Assembly (NCBI RefSeq): GCF_039555335.1
Contig: NC_092640.1
Span: forward strand, 36,760,784 to 36,824,783
Origin: Amphiura filiformis
Lineage: Eukaryota; Echinodermata; Ophiuroidea; Amphilepidida; Amphiuridae
Length of the DNA: 64,000 nt
Direction: 5' to 3'
Below the pieces are notes generated by a model that ran no database searches, was not told the origin of the DNA, and saw nothing but the letters and a program-made list of their open reading frames with translations. Shown piece by piece: positions 52,753 to 64,000 of this stretch; position 1 is the first letter of the stretch; every line of letters begins with the position of its first letter. Both the position numbers and the translations under genes were made by a program.

Positions 52753-55700
52753 GTAAATGCATTATACTGTAATGTTTGCATTTTAATCATGTTACAAATG
52801 TTTCGCCACGGATGAATCATGATCAACATTTGCGGTATTCTTATTGGTGTAAATCATACACCGGGATCATACCGTTTGTGAACCTTAACTTTGTTCATTT
52901 TATCTATGTGATATCAACTTCTCAAGGATATATTATGTCGATTTGTCTCGACATTATTTTCCTCTCCGGTATGAACACTCGCTCGAAATTATATCATAAT
53001 TGTAAGGAGCTCAACCTAAGATGTGTGACAAGTGCAGGTAAAATACTCCCGTCTATGTTTTGCAGAAGAAAGGTTTTTACTGTATTTCGGACATTAGGTA
53101 CGTCAATGCAATCCTTCCTTTTTTTTCAGGCAGAACGTCTGTGAGTTTGAACAAGATGTGTCTTATGTTATCAGCATGTGTTATTTGTTTTCTTCATTCC
53201 TAATAATTTTACTTTTTACCATAGTTGCAGCAAACTATTTGATATGGCGAATCACTATGGACAGCATATCAGGTCTAAGCCAAAGGTTTAGAGATGCCCA
53301 ACAGGTCTACTATAACGTACTGGGTGGTACCAGCTCAGTATCTGCAAGATGGCGTGATTGCGTCGACTATGGTGCCTTGGAAATGGCATCTGGTCGTATG
53401 TATGTGGAGGAGAATTTCGCAGGAGACAGTAAAGAGAATGTAAGCATAAGGCCAAAAAAAGTTGTTTGTTTTGTCCTCCACCGCCCGCTCCTCAGATTAA
53501 GGCCTGACCAATATCTCTTTTTTTTTTAATAAATAAAAATAAGTAAAATTCAATTTTTTTCAGATTTGAAGTATCTTTGGACATAGCTAGAGCTAAATGC
53601 TAAGATCTTTCATGGTTGAAAATAAAAAGCCTCCTAAAAACATTTCGTGTCTTCAATATGCAAAGTTATAACTTTACTTCGTGTAACCGCCTACACGTTC
53701 TCTTTCAAAGTTGTGAAATATCAAAACATTGTGCTTTGGAACCGAGGAATATCCCTTGGTGCGCAACCCCGAGGGATATCCCGAGCTTCAAAGCACAATG
53801 TTTAGATATTTCACAGTACCCGAAATATAACTGATGTAATGTCATTAATCTCATTCATAACCGTCAGTTTGCATTTTTTAAATTCAAATTTTCTTCAATT
53901 AGATTTGAAAACAAAAAACAAATTTTAACAGTATCTTTCGTTTTCCCTGTAAAAAGTCAATCACACTAGCACGCAATCATGCTATGTCCAAATACGGCGG
54001 CCAGCGTGCGCGTAAATTGCTCGAATGAACAACACTTCACGTGGCGCGGTCCTAGTAAAGCGTACTTTTTGCTACGTCACGAGACGGGGTCATTATACTT
54101 TTTCGATAATCTGCATTTGCGTCCGCGTATTAAAGCTATTATCTGTGATTGGATTAAACTGACACATCGCGTTTATTCCTGAGATTATGAATTGTATATA
54201 ACGTACAATGTATCTTATTACTGTTATCAAGTTGTCCTAGTTTCCTTGCATGGCTCATAGCGAGGTACCTGATCCGATGCTCAGCTGAATTGTTGTAGCA
54301 GTAAATTAATGCCAATTGCTTAAATTAATACTAATTGCTTCAACAGAAACTAGCTCAATCGTCGCAGCAGTACATCAACAAAATAAAATAATACTATACC
54401 TCTATTCATCTAGTATTCAAACTTTACCGTAAATTAATTGTTGCAAATACGTACACTTTGTAATGAACTAAAAAAAAATGGCATTCTTTTAACACTTTCT
54501 TCTTTAGATGGCAAAAATGATAGCAAACTTGAAGACTGCGTTCAAAGATATGCTTGAATACAATGAGTGGATGGACGAAGACACTAAGATCGTAGCCAGA
54601 GAAAAGGTATAGTGGTTCCATAATTTTAATTCCTTTTCAGAATTCAACAAATTACATGTACTAAAAAACTTGAAAAGAAACATTAAATCTTACATCGGTA
54701 AATATTCTGAAAATATATATGACTGTAAGTATTTCTGAAGGAATCCTTTTGAGATGCAGAAGCAGAAAAATAAATCGTTTTTATATCATGACGGTATCTG
54801 CAGCTGGAGGGGCGAAGTCGGGGGCAGTTGCAGTAGATTGAATGAAGTGACAACAAGATGTAGTATAACCTAGGCTTCATAACACTAACATCTTCAAAAC
54901 TGCATGTCTAAAAACACAATTTCCATAACACAAATTCATTGCAAGTATATTGATATTATTATCTTTAAAATTTGTAGTGTGACGCTATTCGTGATCAAAT
55001 AGGTTACCCGGACTGGATTATGGAGGACTCGACACTTAATGATTTTTACGTGAAGGTAATGTTATACAGAAACGATTTAAGTGGGCCACAGGTCTGCTTT
55101 AAGTTTTCAGCTATTCTTTTTTTTATACCCGCCCTGGAAATAAACAATTTACTACATGTGGTTTGCCATTGACCAGTTTGTCATACAGTTTTTGAAATAA
55201 AAAGCCAACCACAACAGAAATGGAATTAATGGATATATTTGGGTCTTTTTAATTATGGGCAAATGTAATATCCAAACGAGGGTTACCACGCAATAGCATC
55301 TTAGTAAATAGTTGAAAGTAAGCTTTTTATAGGCCAATGAACAATTTCATTCCATATACCTGTCGCGAGTCCTTGCCACAGTTTCCAACTAACAAACACT
55401 GATTCATGTAGTTATATCACATAGTATAGATGATGTGACTTCTGACGTCAATGCCTGACAGTATGCGCACGCATCATCACAATTTCCATTGTTTTTTGCC
55501 TGTCAGTATGCGCGCGCATCATATTTTGTTCAGGGCTCGTGTTTTTAAAACTCCCGCCACATGACAATAAGACTATTAAGGTCATGTTCTTTATGTTGGG
55601 CACCAATTGCGTTGCATGTGTATTTTTCAAGCGAATCACATGTTTTTACAGGTTTGGTACTATAACTTCAAAAGTTTACATTAGAACCCAATTAAAGTAT

Positions 55701-58700
55701 ATATTCTGAGAGCATATACTCGGATGATTTCAGAAACGAAACAATGGGAGTCATTATACAGGGTGGCCCATAAAATATACAGGGTGTAACAAGCAAAATA
55801 AGGATGAAAATATTAATTCAGTTAGGGGTGTCACCCCTCGACGTACATCGATAATGTAAAAATTTGACAAATGTTTAAAATAGCTAACTTAATTGCCCAC
55901 CCAGTCATATGAACTTATGGCGGTCAAGTAATTCAAAATGTAGATACAGGGTTGTCAAAAATCTATCTATATTTATATAAATTTCTTCAAAACACACCTT
56001 ATTTGGCACTGGAAATGCAAATTTTCATGATTGAGGTATGCAACTAGATGTAAAATAAGCTCAACAATCCAGTTTTGAAAGTTAAAAGAGAATTCGACAA
56101 AGCGTTTTTGTAAAAATTGACTTTTTGGACCAAAATTGAGTGTGAGGGCGCTCTTTCAGATTTGTCGCAAACCTTTTATGATTTACTAGTTTTTAGTTTA
56201 CTAAAGTAAAGAGGATCACAACCAAGGTCTGCTTAAGAAATTTGAGCCTTTTATCATGTTTTGTTTGCCAGTAGCACCCTTTTGAATGTTCCCTACATTA
56301 AACCCCTATTCAAATGCACAGAGGTCGATTAAATTTATTAGTGTAGCAACAAGTAATTAGTAAATTTTAATTGTCTAATTAACAAATACTGAGGCAATGA
56401 ATGCTAAACATGATATCATTTAGCCGAGATCAAGTACAGAAACAAGTAGAAAATAGAAATCCATCAATAATGTTTATTGAAGATCATGTGGCGGAGGATC
56501 ACCATTGTACAGCATTGTGATCCTCCACCACATGATCCTCCATCACATGAGCCACCCCTGACTAATTAGACTTAACGAGTTGCAGTAATTAGTACAAATA
56601 AAAATCATAAATTTTTGTTTCAGAAATTGAAAGGCCAATGTCTAAGGAACAAAATAGTACCAGACAAGCTCATAATAAACATCAAATAAATAAACGACAT
56701 GCATGTAAACATGTCTTGATGAGTAAGAATGCAACAGAGCCACCCTTTTTAGGTGCCCAGTATAAAAAACATGACCTTAAACAGTGTAGTGGTTGCATGG
56801 GGTTCATTCAAGCATAAAGATGATACCAGTCCCTTGCCTTTGTTGATAAACATTGAGGTCACCTCATCTATAGATAAAGGTAGCAGTTTAATCATGTTCT
56901 GCATTACTTCTAAACAGATCGATATATCTGAAGACACGTATTTTGAAAACACATTGAATTGCATTGGGTGGGAAGCGAATTACAAGTTGGCACGCCTGAG
57001 GAATGACGTAGATAAAGACGAGTAAGTAATAACAATTATTTAACGACAGATAAATAAACAATTAATTGTCTGTGTATCATTTAGACAGTGTAAAATTTTT
57101 AACAATGATTATGTAAAACAATAATCTTCATTAATTGTTGTTTTACACTTATGAGTGCGTCGTGTGCAAACTACCCAGCAAACATAAGGTTAAACGGGTT
57201 ATACTTTGCGTTTTGATTTCGGGTCGGCTTCTATAAAAGGTCATGTAAACATTTTAAAACTTTGTTGTAAAAATACTTCTTGGAATCAATTTTGGCCAAA
57301 TATTTCCTCAATACTTAAATGAATTTATGTTAAAAAACTTTGCTTTTTTTTCAATTATATATTTAATGATATAAAAACATTTCATATCATTCCGACATTT
57401 GTCTTTATGTTTTGTGTTTGCTGGGGAGGAACCTTACATATATATCGAAGCAAATGTTTCTGATGCACACTCGCTGCTCGCTTCGCTCGCTGTACGAGCG
57501 GCGTCACGGTTTGAGAACGGGGCTAGTTCTAATGCACACCTACAATATCTCAATTTGCTTTGTAATTTTTGAAATATTTATGCAGCCGTCAAAGTGAGTC
57601 TTGAACCTACCCTCCTCAAGGGGTTCACCTTGATTCACCGTTCAAAAATTATTTTTAGGCAAAGATTCACCTTCTGTCCAAAATGATTAGTTCCAGATTC
57701 ACCACAAGAAAAAAAATTATTAGGTCAAGATTCACCTGATCTGTGAATGCTGGTTCTATGTAAAAGCATATATAACAATCCACACGGGGGTCAAGATTAG
57801 TAAAAGATTCACTTTTGCAATCATATGTTTGGTTGAAGATTCACAGCATCTGAAAACTCATTGGGCCAAGATTCACCCTATGGTTTTGTCCAGTAAGTTA
57901 AAGATTAGACGCATTTTCACCAATGACATGGTGAAGTCTTGAGGAGGGTAGGGTCAAGATTCCCTTTGACGGCTGCATTAGATGGTTTACAGGACCTGCA
58001 GTTGTGAACGCCTATTACAGCTCTTCCAGGAATACGATCGGTAATCTTTTATTTATATAGGATATACGTTGAAATACAAATCGTTTCACGGCTCATTTTA
58101 ACTTTTTTAACACAACAAGAGCACAGCTAACAGCAATAGCATCAATTACAACTATATTTTATAGATGACTGTAGCTAGCTTAGCTTAGCTATTACCATTC
58201 TGGTAAAATTGCATTTTCCGGTGGTTATTTTTTCCCTTCAGTGTTCCCAGCTGGAATTCTACGACCACCTTTCTACCACAAAGATTCTCCATGGTAAGTT
58301 GAAAACTTGAGATATGATATTAACTCGAACACACACATGCTTGTTACAATTTATTACATCTTCAGGGAGTGATGTTAAAAGTCATCGGTTCCTAACCAGG
58401 CACTGGTATTTCTATAGAACCAAATTCAATGTGGTGCCTAGGGCGGATCTACCAATCACTTCCTCAATGTACTGAGGAAAACCCCAATAGAAATCTACTA
58501 TGTGTTGGGGAAATGGGAGAAAAATAATAAAGAGCGTGCGATTTCTAAACACACTTATCATACGCCCGTGCATCTATTCAGAATCCCGTCACATGAGAGT
58601 GACTTTGAATAGATGCTTTGGCGTATGTACGTTTGGAAATCGTAAGCTCTCTATTAAGGATTTTAGAATTAATTTTGCAATAAATTTGACATTTTAAAAC

Positions 58701-61700
58701 ATTTTTGGATAATTTGACCATTAAATCAAGTCCGCGTTATTTATAATTGTAGTCCGTGTTTATAATTATAATTATACTTGTAAAATATAATCAATTTTAA
58801 TATTGTATTCTTAATGTTTTGAAATCATTCTAGATTTCGGGATATGCAGGATTATCGAAACTTGACCATGATTATGTTCAAAAATATATAAAATTATACA
58901 ATTTTCTCATAAGAATAATTCTCTTTGTCATCAATAATTTATTTATAAAAGTTCATGAGTTATACTAAAACCAGTGTTGTTTCTCCTTATAAATTAGGTA
59001 TCTGAATTACGGTGGTATCGGAGCGGTCATTGGGCACGAGATAACACACGGCTTTGACGACCGAGGTAAAATTCATGATAACATATTAAATATTATAAGA
59101 TAATTCGTGGTGGTAACTATGTGCATTGTTTGCGGAGTGTACGTTGCTATATTGACGAATGACTGAATCTATAGGTTGTTTTACGAAATAACGGGGCGAA
59201 GACATTCATTGTTTTAAGCTAATTGACCGCGTGCATAATTATAGATATGGTTTCAGACCTCACTGACCATGAGCACCGGTAGTGGCGCAACTGCCGTGTA
59301 TCGATGTGCGCTCGTGTTAGCTCTCATCTACATACTCAAATTCTATTTCAACAGGTCGGCAGTACAATAAGGATGGTAATCTTAAACAATGGTGGAGTGA
59401 TGAGTCAATTACGAACTTCAAGGAACGTGCACAGTGTATGATAGACCAATACGGACAATATATTATGCCTGAAAATAACAAAGCAGTAAGACGATCATTT
59501 ATATTGTTATAGAGAATGTATGTTTGAAAAGTAACGAAAATTGTACTTTGGATATTGTCAGTACCTTGGCCACGTTCCTTTTCTATACATTAAACGTTAT
59601 TATTTCGGCAGATAAAAGAATAAAAGTTTCTATAAACCTTTCCAATCTGGCACGCTTTAGGCGATTTTATGTTTAAGTTTGTTTATTGTTTTATTCCGTC
59701 AACAGAGGGCAACGTTACTAATTTTTACCAAAGAAAGCCATTTATATTGAAGACAGTTTTTACTTGGTTTCTATAGAGTTTTCTGATATATATATTTGGC
59801 ACCTTCCAGCCTGTAATGGCGTTTCGGCGCGGCTAACTTCAATCAGACCGGTCTTCCTCGCGTTCAGATTTGCGTTTCGCTAATTCCAGCTTATATACTA
59901 ATATATGGCTTGATTACCGCAATTATGCACGGTCTCTCAATTTGAATTGGATGCTGTTTCGTATAAACATTGCATATAAACGACATACTAATACCAAATA
60001 ATATTTGTATGATATGATTATTGACACAGTTTTATTCTTTTTAGCTTAATGGAATCCAGACACAAGGCGAAAATATCGCAGACAACGGAGGGTTGAAGGA
60101 ATCATTCAAGGTTCGAAACTTTAATACTCATTCATGTGACCTTTGGGACACCTTTTAACATATGTTCTTGTTCCCTTACATGACTCCTGGTAAGGCATAC
60201 AATTATTCACGGGTGAATGACTGTACAAACTGCAGTGATTTTTAATGATAACCCCCAGCAATCACTATTTATATTACAAAAGTTAAAACTCACTTTCATC
60301 AGCGCAACAAACTGCTGCTAACCTTAACAGCTAATTCTCTCTCTTTAAATTTCAAACGTAAGGGTCTGGGGTCGGACCTTTGAAAATTGGTGAGGACCCT
60401 TGAAATTTCAAGGACCCTTGGATTTTTCTTCTTATTTCGAGGCCTGCTAACCATACTAACTTTGAATTTGCAACGTGAGACACACATGTAATTTTGTTGA
60501 CCATTGTCGACTTTTTGGGTGGGTGCGGCGTGCCGCACCCACCCTGTATTCTCTGACTATTGACCTACTTTTTCACATGCCGCAGTGTTGAGAAAATATA
60601 TGTGCCGGTTATATCCCAAACACCCACAGAGGTGATAGATTACGGCGAGTTTTGTAATTATTACTTGATTTTGATATGTAAGTAATACGATAAAGTCGTC
60701 ATAGGCAGTAATGTGTTTGTATTAAAAGAAATAACAAAAATAATTATTTAAGTAATAGAAATACTATTTGGAAATTGCAGCAAGATTTGCAGATGTTTTT
60801 ATTTGAACGGTACCAGTTCACCAGTTTTGCTAGTTTTCCTAATCTTTGGGCTAAATTAATAGCATCGTGAAGGTCATATATATCATTTTATACTGACAGC
60901 TTCGGCATGTACTTAAATACAGCTTGTATGTGTATTGTGTTCAGTGTGTACATAGGCTATTTACTTTTCAAATCTTGTGACAAATAGTGCTTGATGATGC
61001 TTGTATAAGGTATTATAGACAAATTATTAGAATGCATGTGCACCAGTAGAAATGGCCCAGGTTGAATAAAATAAGTAAACATATGAATGAATATTTTATT
61101 CCCTGGATTATTTTTGTTGGGACAAAATAATGATATAGTTTGACGCTTTGAAATACAGTTATGTTAATCATAATAAAGTTACAAAGTTAAAAATTAATAT
61201 CGAAATATTGTAAAATCAAACATTTCCCCTCATAAGTTGCAATACAACATATTGAGGAAATTGATATGACAGATTTTAAAACTTTGATATGGAAAGATAC
61301 CCTAGCCCTGTTGTCTCACCAGAGAAGATGAGCAGAAGTCTTTCTATCTGATGATAAAAAAAACACTCTAGGTGTGATTACGAAAATGTTTTAAATAACT
61401 ATTATCTACAAAAGTTTTATAACCATGTTTTATATAAAATGTTAACATAAAACGAAAACGTCTTGTGTTATGATGTGAAGGGTTAATATAAAAACAGGGA
61501 CAATCTGTTCCAACTGACCAAAAGGATAAGCAATAGATCAGATTAAAATCAGGAAAATATGACACAACCTCCAATGGGGAATAACAAACGTATAAACGTA
61601 TAAAGTTAAAAACTCTTTTAACTTTGTGTATACGTTTTGTGTTATTCCCCTATTGGAAATCGATGTTGTGTCATATTTTCCTATTTTTAATTGTGAACTT

Positions 61701-63234
61701 AGCTTACTCATTCTTTTCATTTCTCTTGACAATTTTTCATTTGCCCACCCTATTCCTTTTAAAGGAATTTTTATTTATCTTTGGAATGATTATTCAAGAA
61801 AACCAAGTCCACATTCCAAATGACATTAACTGCCGCGCTGCGATAGGTTTCACAAGTTACTTGTTCTTCAACCTTTCTCAAAGGGAAAGTCTCTACAAGT
61901 TAGTAAATGCATTTTAATAAATATTCTTCAGCATAATCTCCACCTGGAATCTGGGTACATTATTTTTTTAAAAAGCGCAGTGATTTATAGTGCGCTACGC
62001 ACAGGCACAACGCCTAGACGTTGATCCACAAGCCTCAACACACTATACAGGTTGTCGCTGACCACTATGGCCCACATCATTCCATAATCCATTTTGCTGC
62101 TTTGCTTTGCTGCTTCAAGAGCGCACACGCTAGACATTCCACAAATAACCTTCGCAACCAGGATCAGCTCCCCGAGTTTCGTACGGGTTACAACGGGACA
62201 AATTAGCAGTGAGTTCCTTGTCCAGGGGAATTTCAAGCTCACTCAATTTTTCCAAGAGAGCGTACTAGGCACTGCCAGGGTTCGAACTCGCAACCTCTCG
62301 CACCATAGTCGAACGCCTTAGCGATTGAGCTAACTTGACTGCTTTAACAGGCTACAAGATATATAGGTCGCACTGATCCATTGTATTGTTAATTACGGCA
62401 GAGATAGTGTTGATGTACCAGTTGTTTAAGGGATCTAAAATGAGCGTTTATTGCGTTTCGACAGTATTTTTTGTAGGACATGAGAACACCTCAGACCTAT
62501 CGAATTGCATTCTGAATACGAAGCATGTCTTTCTGATATCAAATAATTTTCATTTTTGAAAATCACAATATAATACAAATTTTATGACAAATTATAAAAA
62601 TTTGATATTTTTCAATTTTTGATATATAACCGTCCTCGAAGTAAATTATATAAAGCTAATGATATATTCTTAAAGTTTATGTAGCAGCGAGGAAAAGCCG
62701 ACGGTCAATTGAAAATTTTGACCGTTCATATTGAAGATATGGATTTTTTTCACAAAAAGACCTTTTTTTGTTGGTATTTTGGGAAAAAAAATCCATATCT
62801 TCAATATGAAAGGTCAAAATGTTCAATTGATCGTCGGCTTTTCATCCCACCTACATACACTTTAAGTATAAATCATCAGATTTATAAAGTTTACTTCAAG
62901 TACTGTTAAATATCAAAAATATCAATTTTAATGATTTGCCATAAAATGTGTATTAAATTGCGAATTTCAAAAATGAAAATTATTTGATATCAGAATGACA
63001 TTCTTCGTATTCAGAATGCAATTCGATATGTCTGATGTGCTCTGATGTCCCAAAATAAATACTGTCCAAACGTTCATACCCCAGCCCTTAATGTTACAGC
63101 TGGTAATTGTAATTTCTCCCTCCCCTCACTCTTCTCTATTGCAGGCATACATGGAAAACGAATACGCCAATATAAAGCTACCTGGATTTGACGAATACAC
63201 TCCTGAACAACTTTTTTATCTTAATTTTGCACAG
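52653..63234 (+). CDS. M13 metallopeptidase (neprilysin/ECE-like), partial gene
   Basis: Eleven plus-strand exons: 52653-52752, 53225-53439, 54508-54606, 54978-55055, 56918-57021, 57982-58040, 58242-58293, 58998-59065, 59355-59485, 60045-60110 and 63145-63234. They translate in order into the central and C-terminal parts of a neprilysin-type zinc peptidase: helical gate region, VNAYY substrate-binding segment, HEITH zinc site, ENIADNGG (third zinc ligand Glu and Asp), and LNFAQ. M13 enzymes are type II membrane ectopeptidases that trim extracellular peptides. Phases fit at every junction except the first. The cytoplasmic/TM/N-terminal part and the final exon(s) with the His of the HSPG block and C-terminal Cys-x-x-Trp fall outside or were not found. 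Neprilysin, ECE or a paralogue cannot be separated without the ends. Confidence 0.9.
53225..53439 (+). CDS. M13 exon b
   Basis: [19 protein letters not shown] ... [20 protein letters not shown] ... [12 protein letters not shown] classical M13 N-terminal-domain segment with conserved RW-x2-C and A-x2-Y motifs. The acceptor could be 53225 or 53231; both keep the frame. Donor GAAT|GTAAGC, phase 0. Confidence 0.85.
53708..53815. repeat. Hairpin (palindromic MITE-like), M13 intron
   Basis: TGTGAAATATCAAAACATTG ... GGGATATCCCGAG is mirrored around about 53762. Arms are about 45-50 bp. Confidence 0.7.
54508..54606 (+). CDS. M13 exon c
   Basis: [20 protein letters not shown], then [13 protein letters not shown]. 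Conserved WMD-x2-T-x3-A-x2-K block. Acceptor TTCTTTAG, donor AAAG|GTATAG, phase 0 on both sides. Confidence 0.9.
54978..55055 (+). CDS. M13 exon d
   Basis: [20 protein letters not shown], then NDFYVK. IGYPD is an M13 hallmark. Acceptor TTTGTAG, donor GAAG|GTAATG, phase 0. Confidence 0.9.
55056..56917 (+). repeat. M13 intron with short repeats
   Basis: Includes a duplicated TCAGTATGCGC-type segment at 55457-55523, CAGGGTGGCCC and CAGGGTGT termini at about 55758 and 55783, and a hairpin at 56484-56543 (GATCATGTGGCGGAGGATCA with its inverse). A shared ACAT-GACCTTAA piece occurs at both 55560-55590 (inverted) and 56769. No gene. Confidence 0.5.
56918..57021 (+). CDS. M13 exon e
   Basis: [17 protein letters not shown], then [16 protein letters not shown]. 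Acceptor CTAAACAG, donor ACGA|GTAAGT, exit phase 2. Confidence 0.85.
57174..57425. mobile_element. MITE with CCCAGCAAACA termini
   Basis: Starts CCCAGCAAACATAA and ends TTGTGTTTGCTGGG. 252 bp. Interior blocks (GGGTTATA, AAACATTTTAAAAC) match the family in receptor intron 6 and at 8225-8490. Confidence 0.7.
57581..57977. mobile_element. Harbinger-like MITE (TTA target site) at a splice acceptor
   Basis: Inverted termini TGCAGCCGTCAAAG ... CTTTGACGGCTGCA, about 40 bp with few mismatches, flanked by TTA (57578-57580 and 57978-57980). The interior repeats AGATTCACC several times. The right TTA is the TTA of the TTAG acceptor of M13 exon f. Confidence 0.8.
57982..58040 (+). CDS. M13 exon f (VNAYY substrate site)
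   Basis: [19 protein letters not shown]. The N-A-Y motif binds the substrate backbone in M13 enzymes. The acceptor GCATTAG begins right after a TTA-flanked MITE (57581-57977). Donor ATCG|GTAATC, phase 1. Confidence 0.9.
58242..58293 (+). CDS. M13 exon g
   Basis: [18 protein letters not shown]: the FPAGILQPPF block with Arg in place of the more usual Gln. Acceptor TTTTTTCCCTTCAG, donor CATG|GTAAGT. Confidence 0.9.
58532..58652. repeat. Hairpin, M13 intron
   Basis: AGAGCGTGCGATTTCTAAAC ... ATACGCCCGTGCATCTATTC pairs with GAATAGATGCTTTGGCGTAT ... GGAAATCGTAAGCTCT. A partial relative lies at 63310-63400. Confidence 0.7.
58998..59065 (+). CDS. M13 exon h (HExxH zinc site)
   Basis: [20 protein letters not shown] then DRG. 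Zinc ligands are the two His of HEITH, with the Glu as catalytic base. All catalytic residues are intact. Acceptor ATAAATTAG, donor CGAG|GTAAAA. Confidence 0.95.
59355..59485 (+). CDS. M13 exon i
   Basis: [20 protein letters not shown], then [16 protein letters not shown]. Conserved G-x2-WW and Q-C-x3-QY motifs. Acceptor ATTTCAACAG, donor AGCA|GTAAGA. Confidence 0.9.
60045..60110 (+). CDS. M13 exon j (ENIADNGG)
   Basis: [20 protein letters not shown] then FK. Provides the third zinc ligand (Glu of ENIAD) and the Asp that orients the catalytic His. Acceptor TCTTTTTAG, donor CAAG|GTTCGA, a slightly unusual donor. Confidence 0.95.
60340..60447 (+). repeat. Dispersed repeat (copy 2 of 2)
   Basis: Same blocks as 14430-14535, including AAAATTGGTGAGGACCCTTG, in an intron of the M13 gene. 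Confidence 0.7.
60448..61549 (+). other. M13 intron, no further feature
   Basis: AT-rich, non-coding. A GGGTGGGTGCGGCGTGCCGCAC inverted motif near 60517-60543 is the only GC-rich point. Confidence 0.45.
61550..61682. repeat. Hairpin (palindromic MITE-like), M13 intron
   Basis: AGGAAAATATGACACAACCT ... GGGGAATAACA pairs with TGTTATTCCCC ... TTGTGTCATATTTTCCT around a centre near 61615. Confidence 0.75.
61960..62345 (-). repeat. tRNA-derived SINE, minus strand
   Basis: From 62345 leftward: A box TTAGCTCAATCGCTAAGGCG, then B box GAGTTCGAACCCTGG about 35 bp on, a ~250-bp unrelated body, and an end of the type GCGCACTATAAATCACTGCG before a T/A-rich stretch (minus-strand sense). It lies in the last visible M13 intron. 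Confidence 0.65.
62445..63075. mobile_element. Palindromic MITE, ~300-bp arms
   Basis: Ends CGTTTCGACAGTATTTTTTG and CAAAATAAATACTGTCCAAACG. Inside, CGAATTGCATTCTGAATACG and CAATTGAAAATTTTGACCG-type blocks are mirrored around about 62770. It ends about 70 bp before M13 exon k. Confidence 0.75.
63145..63234 (+). CDS. M13 exon k
   Basis: [20 protein letters not shown], then [13 protein letters not shown] and FYLNFAQ are conserved C-terminal blocks. Acceptor TCTCTATTGCAG, donor ACAG|GTACAT, phase 0. The following exon (VWC block) is not seen before the window end. Confidence 0.9.
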
Positions 63235-64000
63235 GTACATTAATTTTCAATTACAAAATGTCTCTAGGAAGGTTGGGGATATGGAGGTGAAGTGGTTGGG
63301 AGTATATTATTTAAACTAAAGAGATTGCGATTTCAAAACGCCATGATCATATGCCCGTATTCAGAACTACTCTCATATATCGAAGCGAGGTCGCGTATTT
63401 AGCCAGTTTTGAAGATTTTGCATGTTCAAAATGAAGACAGCGTTGAAATGCACGAAATTTGTCCATTTTACAATATGTTAAAGACAGTCAAGGAGATACG
63501 AAGGATAGTCTAATTATTATTATAATCCTGTTTGTTTGTAACAAATAATTATAACAAGCTACAGCGATGTGTTAAAAATTTACTTTATTTATACGCGTTG
63601 TTCATACGCAGAATACGTTTTACATTTTGGACAACAACGTCGTATAAAACGCACGGGTGGCGTTGTAATATGCTGATTTTTAAAGCATGTGGAGGTTCAT
63701 GCAACGCGCCTAATTTTCACCACGAAAAAGTCTCATTTTGAAAGTAAATTTATGATATATGGATGCATCGGTCTTTAATCTATCAAAACATTTCTTTTTT
63801 GGTAACTGCACTGAAATACAATTAATTTTAAGCAGCATTTTAACCTTAGATTTTAGTCAAAATCAAAAGCATGCTGCATAGATGTAAGCAGAGGAATCGG
63901 TGACCATTAAATGTTCAATTGCATCGCCCCCTAATGACCATAATTATCAGATGTTAGTCTTTGTTCCAACTGCCTTCGTGACGAATGAGTACAATCCAAC
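63235..64000 (+). other. M13 intron to window end
   Basis: No further exon recognised. A hairpin-like segment at 63310-63400 resembles 58532-58652. Confidence 0.45.

Overview
The window is animal nuclear DNA: AT-rich, with intron-split genes flanked by GT/AG sites, long introns full of mobile elements, tRNA-derived SINE-like sequence, Penelope-like and non-LTR retroelements, many palindromic MITEs and simple repeats. An SRCR / somatomedin-B / seven-transmembrane receptor, a neprilysin-type M13 peptidase and this mix of repeats suggest a marine invertebrate, most likely a deuterostome such as an echinoderm or hemichordate. The species cannot be named from the sequence alone.

Two host genes can be read. 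(1) A seven-exon minus-strand gene runs from 29075 to 10195. All seven exons have sensible splice sites and compatible phases, giving one open frame of 1,365 codons: signal peptide, SRCR domain, SRCR domain, a diverged SRCR-like region split over two exons, a somatomedin-B domain, a long Cys-rich ectodomain, seven transmembrane helices of class B / Methuselah-like type, and a long Thr/Asn/Pro-rich repeat tail. The last few residues and the stop codon come from a truncated LINE that landed at the 3' end. (2) The central and 3' part of a plus-strand M13 (neprilysin/ECE-like) metallopeptidase gene lies at 52653-63234 in eleven visible exons. They include the HExxH and ENIADNGG zinc/catalytic exons. 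The N-terminal exons and the last exon(s) are not seen.

The rest is mostly mobile DNA. 1-7204: a 1,154-bp tandem duplication whose second copy is split by a 4.7-kb foldback element with mirror-image arms. 7121-7909: a hAT-like MITE nested inside a Tc1/mariner-like MITE. 8764-10217: a LINE 3' half. 10.2-29.1 kb: the receptor gene, whose introns hold a Penelope-like element with an inverted partial copy (21.2-24.5 kb), a TTAA-flanked element (24.7-25.7 kb) and simple repeats. 31.0-35.2 kb: a broken CR1-like LINE (PHD-like, SGNH esterase and CCHC in ORF1; start of the endonuclease in ORF2) interrupted by two insertions. 36.7-40.05 kb: a nearly intact LINE ORF2. 40.2-45.1 kb: several inverted-repeat elements. 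46.0-47.9 kb: a second, internally deleted Penelope-like element. 48.6-51.7 kb: a larger relative of the insertion found in the CR1-like LINE.

The two host genes show no direct functional link. What joins them is transposon impact: a LINE supplies the receptor's terminator, and a MITE sits between the pyrimidine tract and the splice AG of an M13 exon. No bacterial or viral operon, CRISPR array or functional RNA gene was found.
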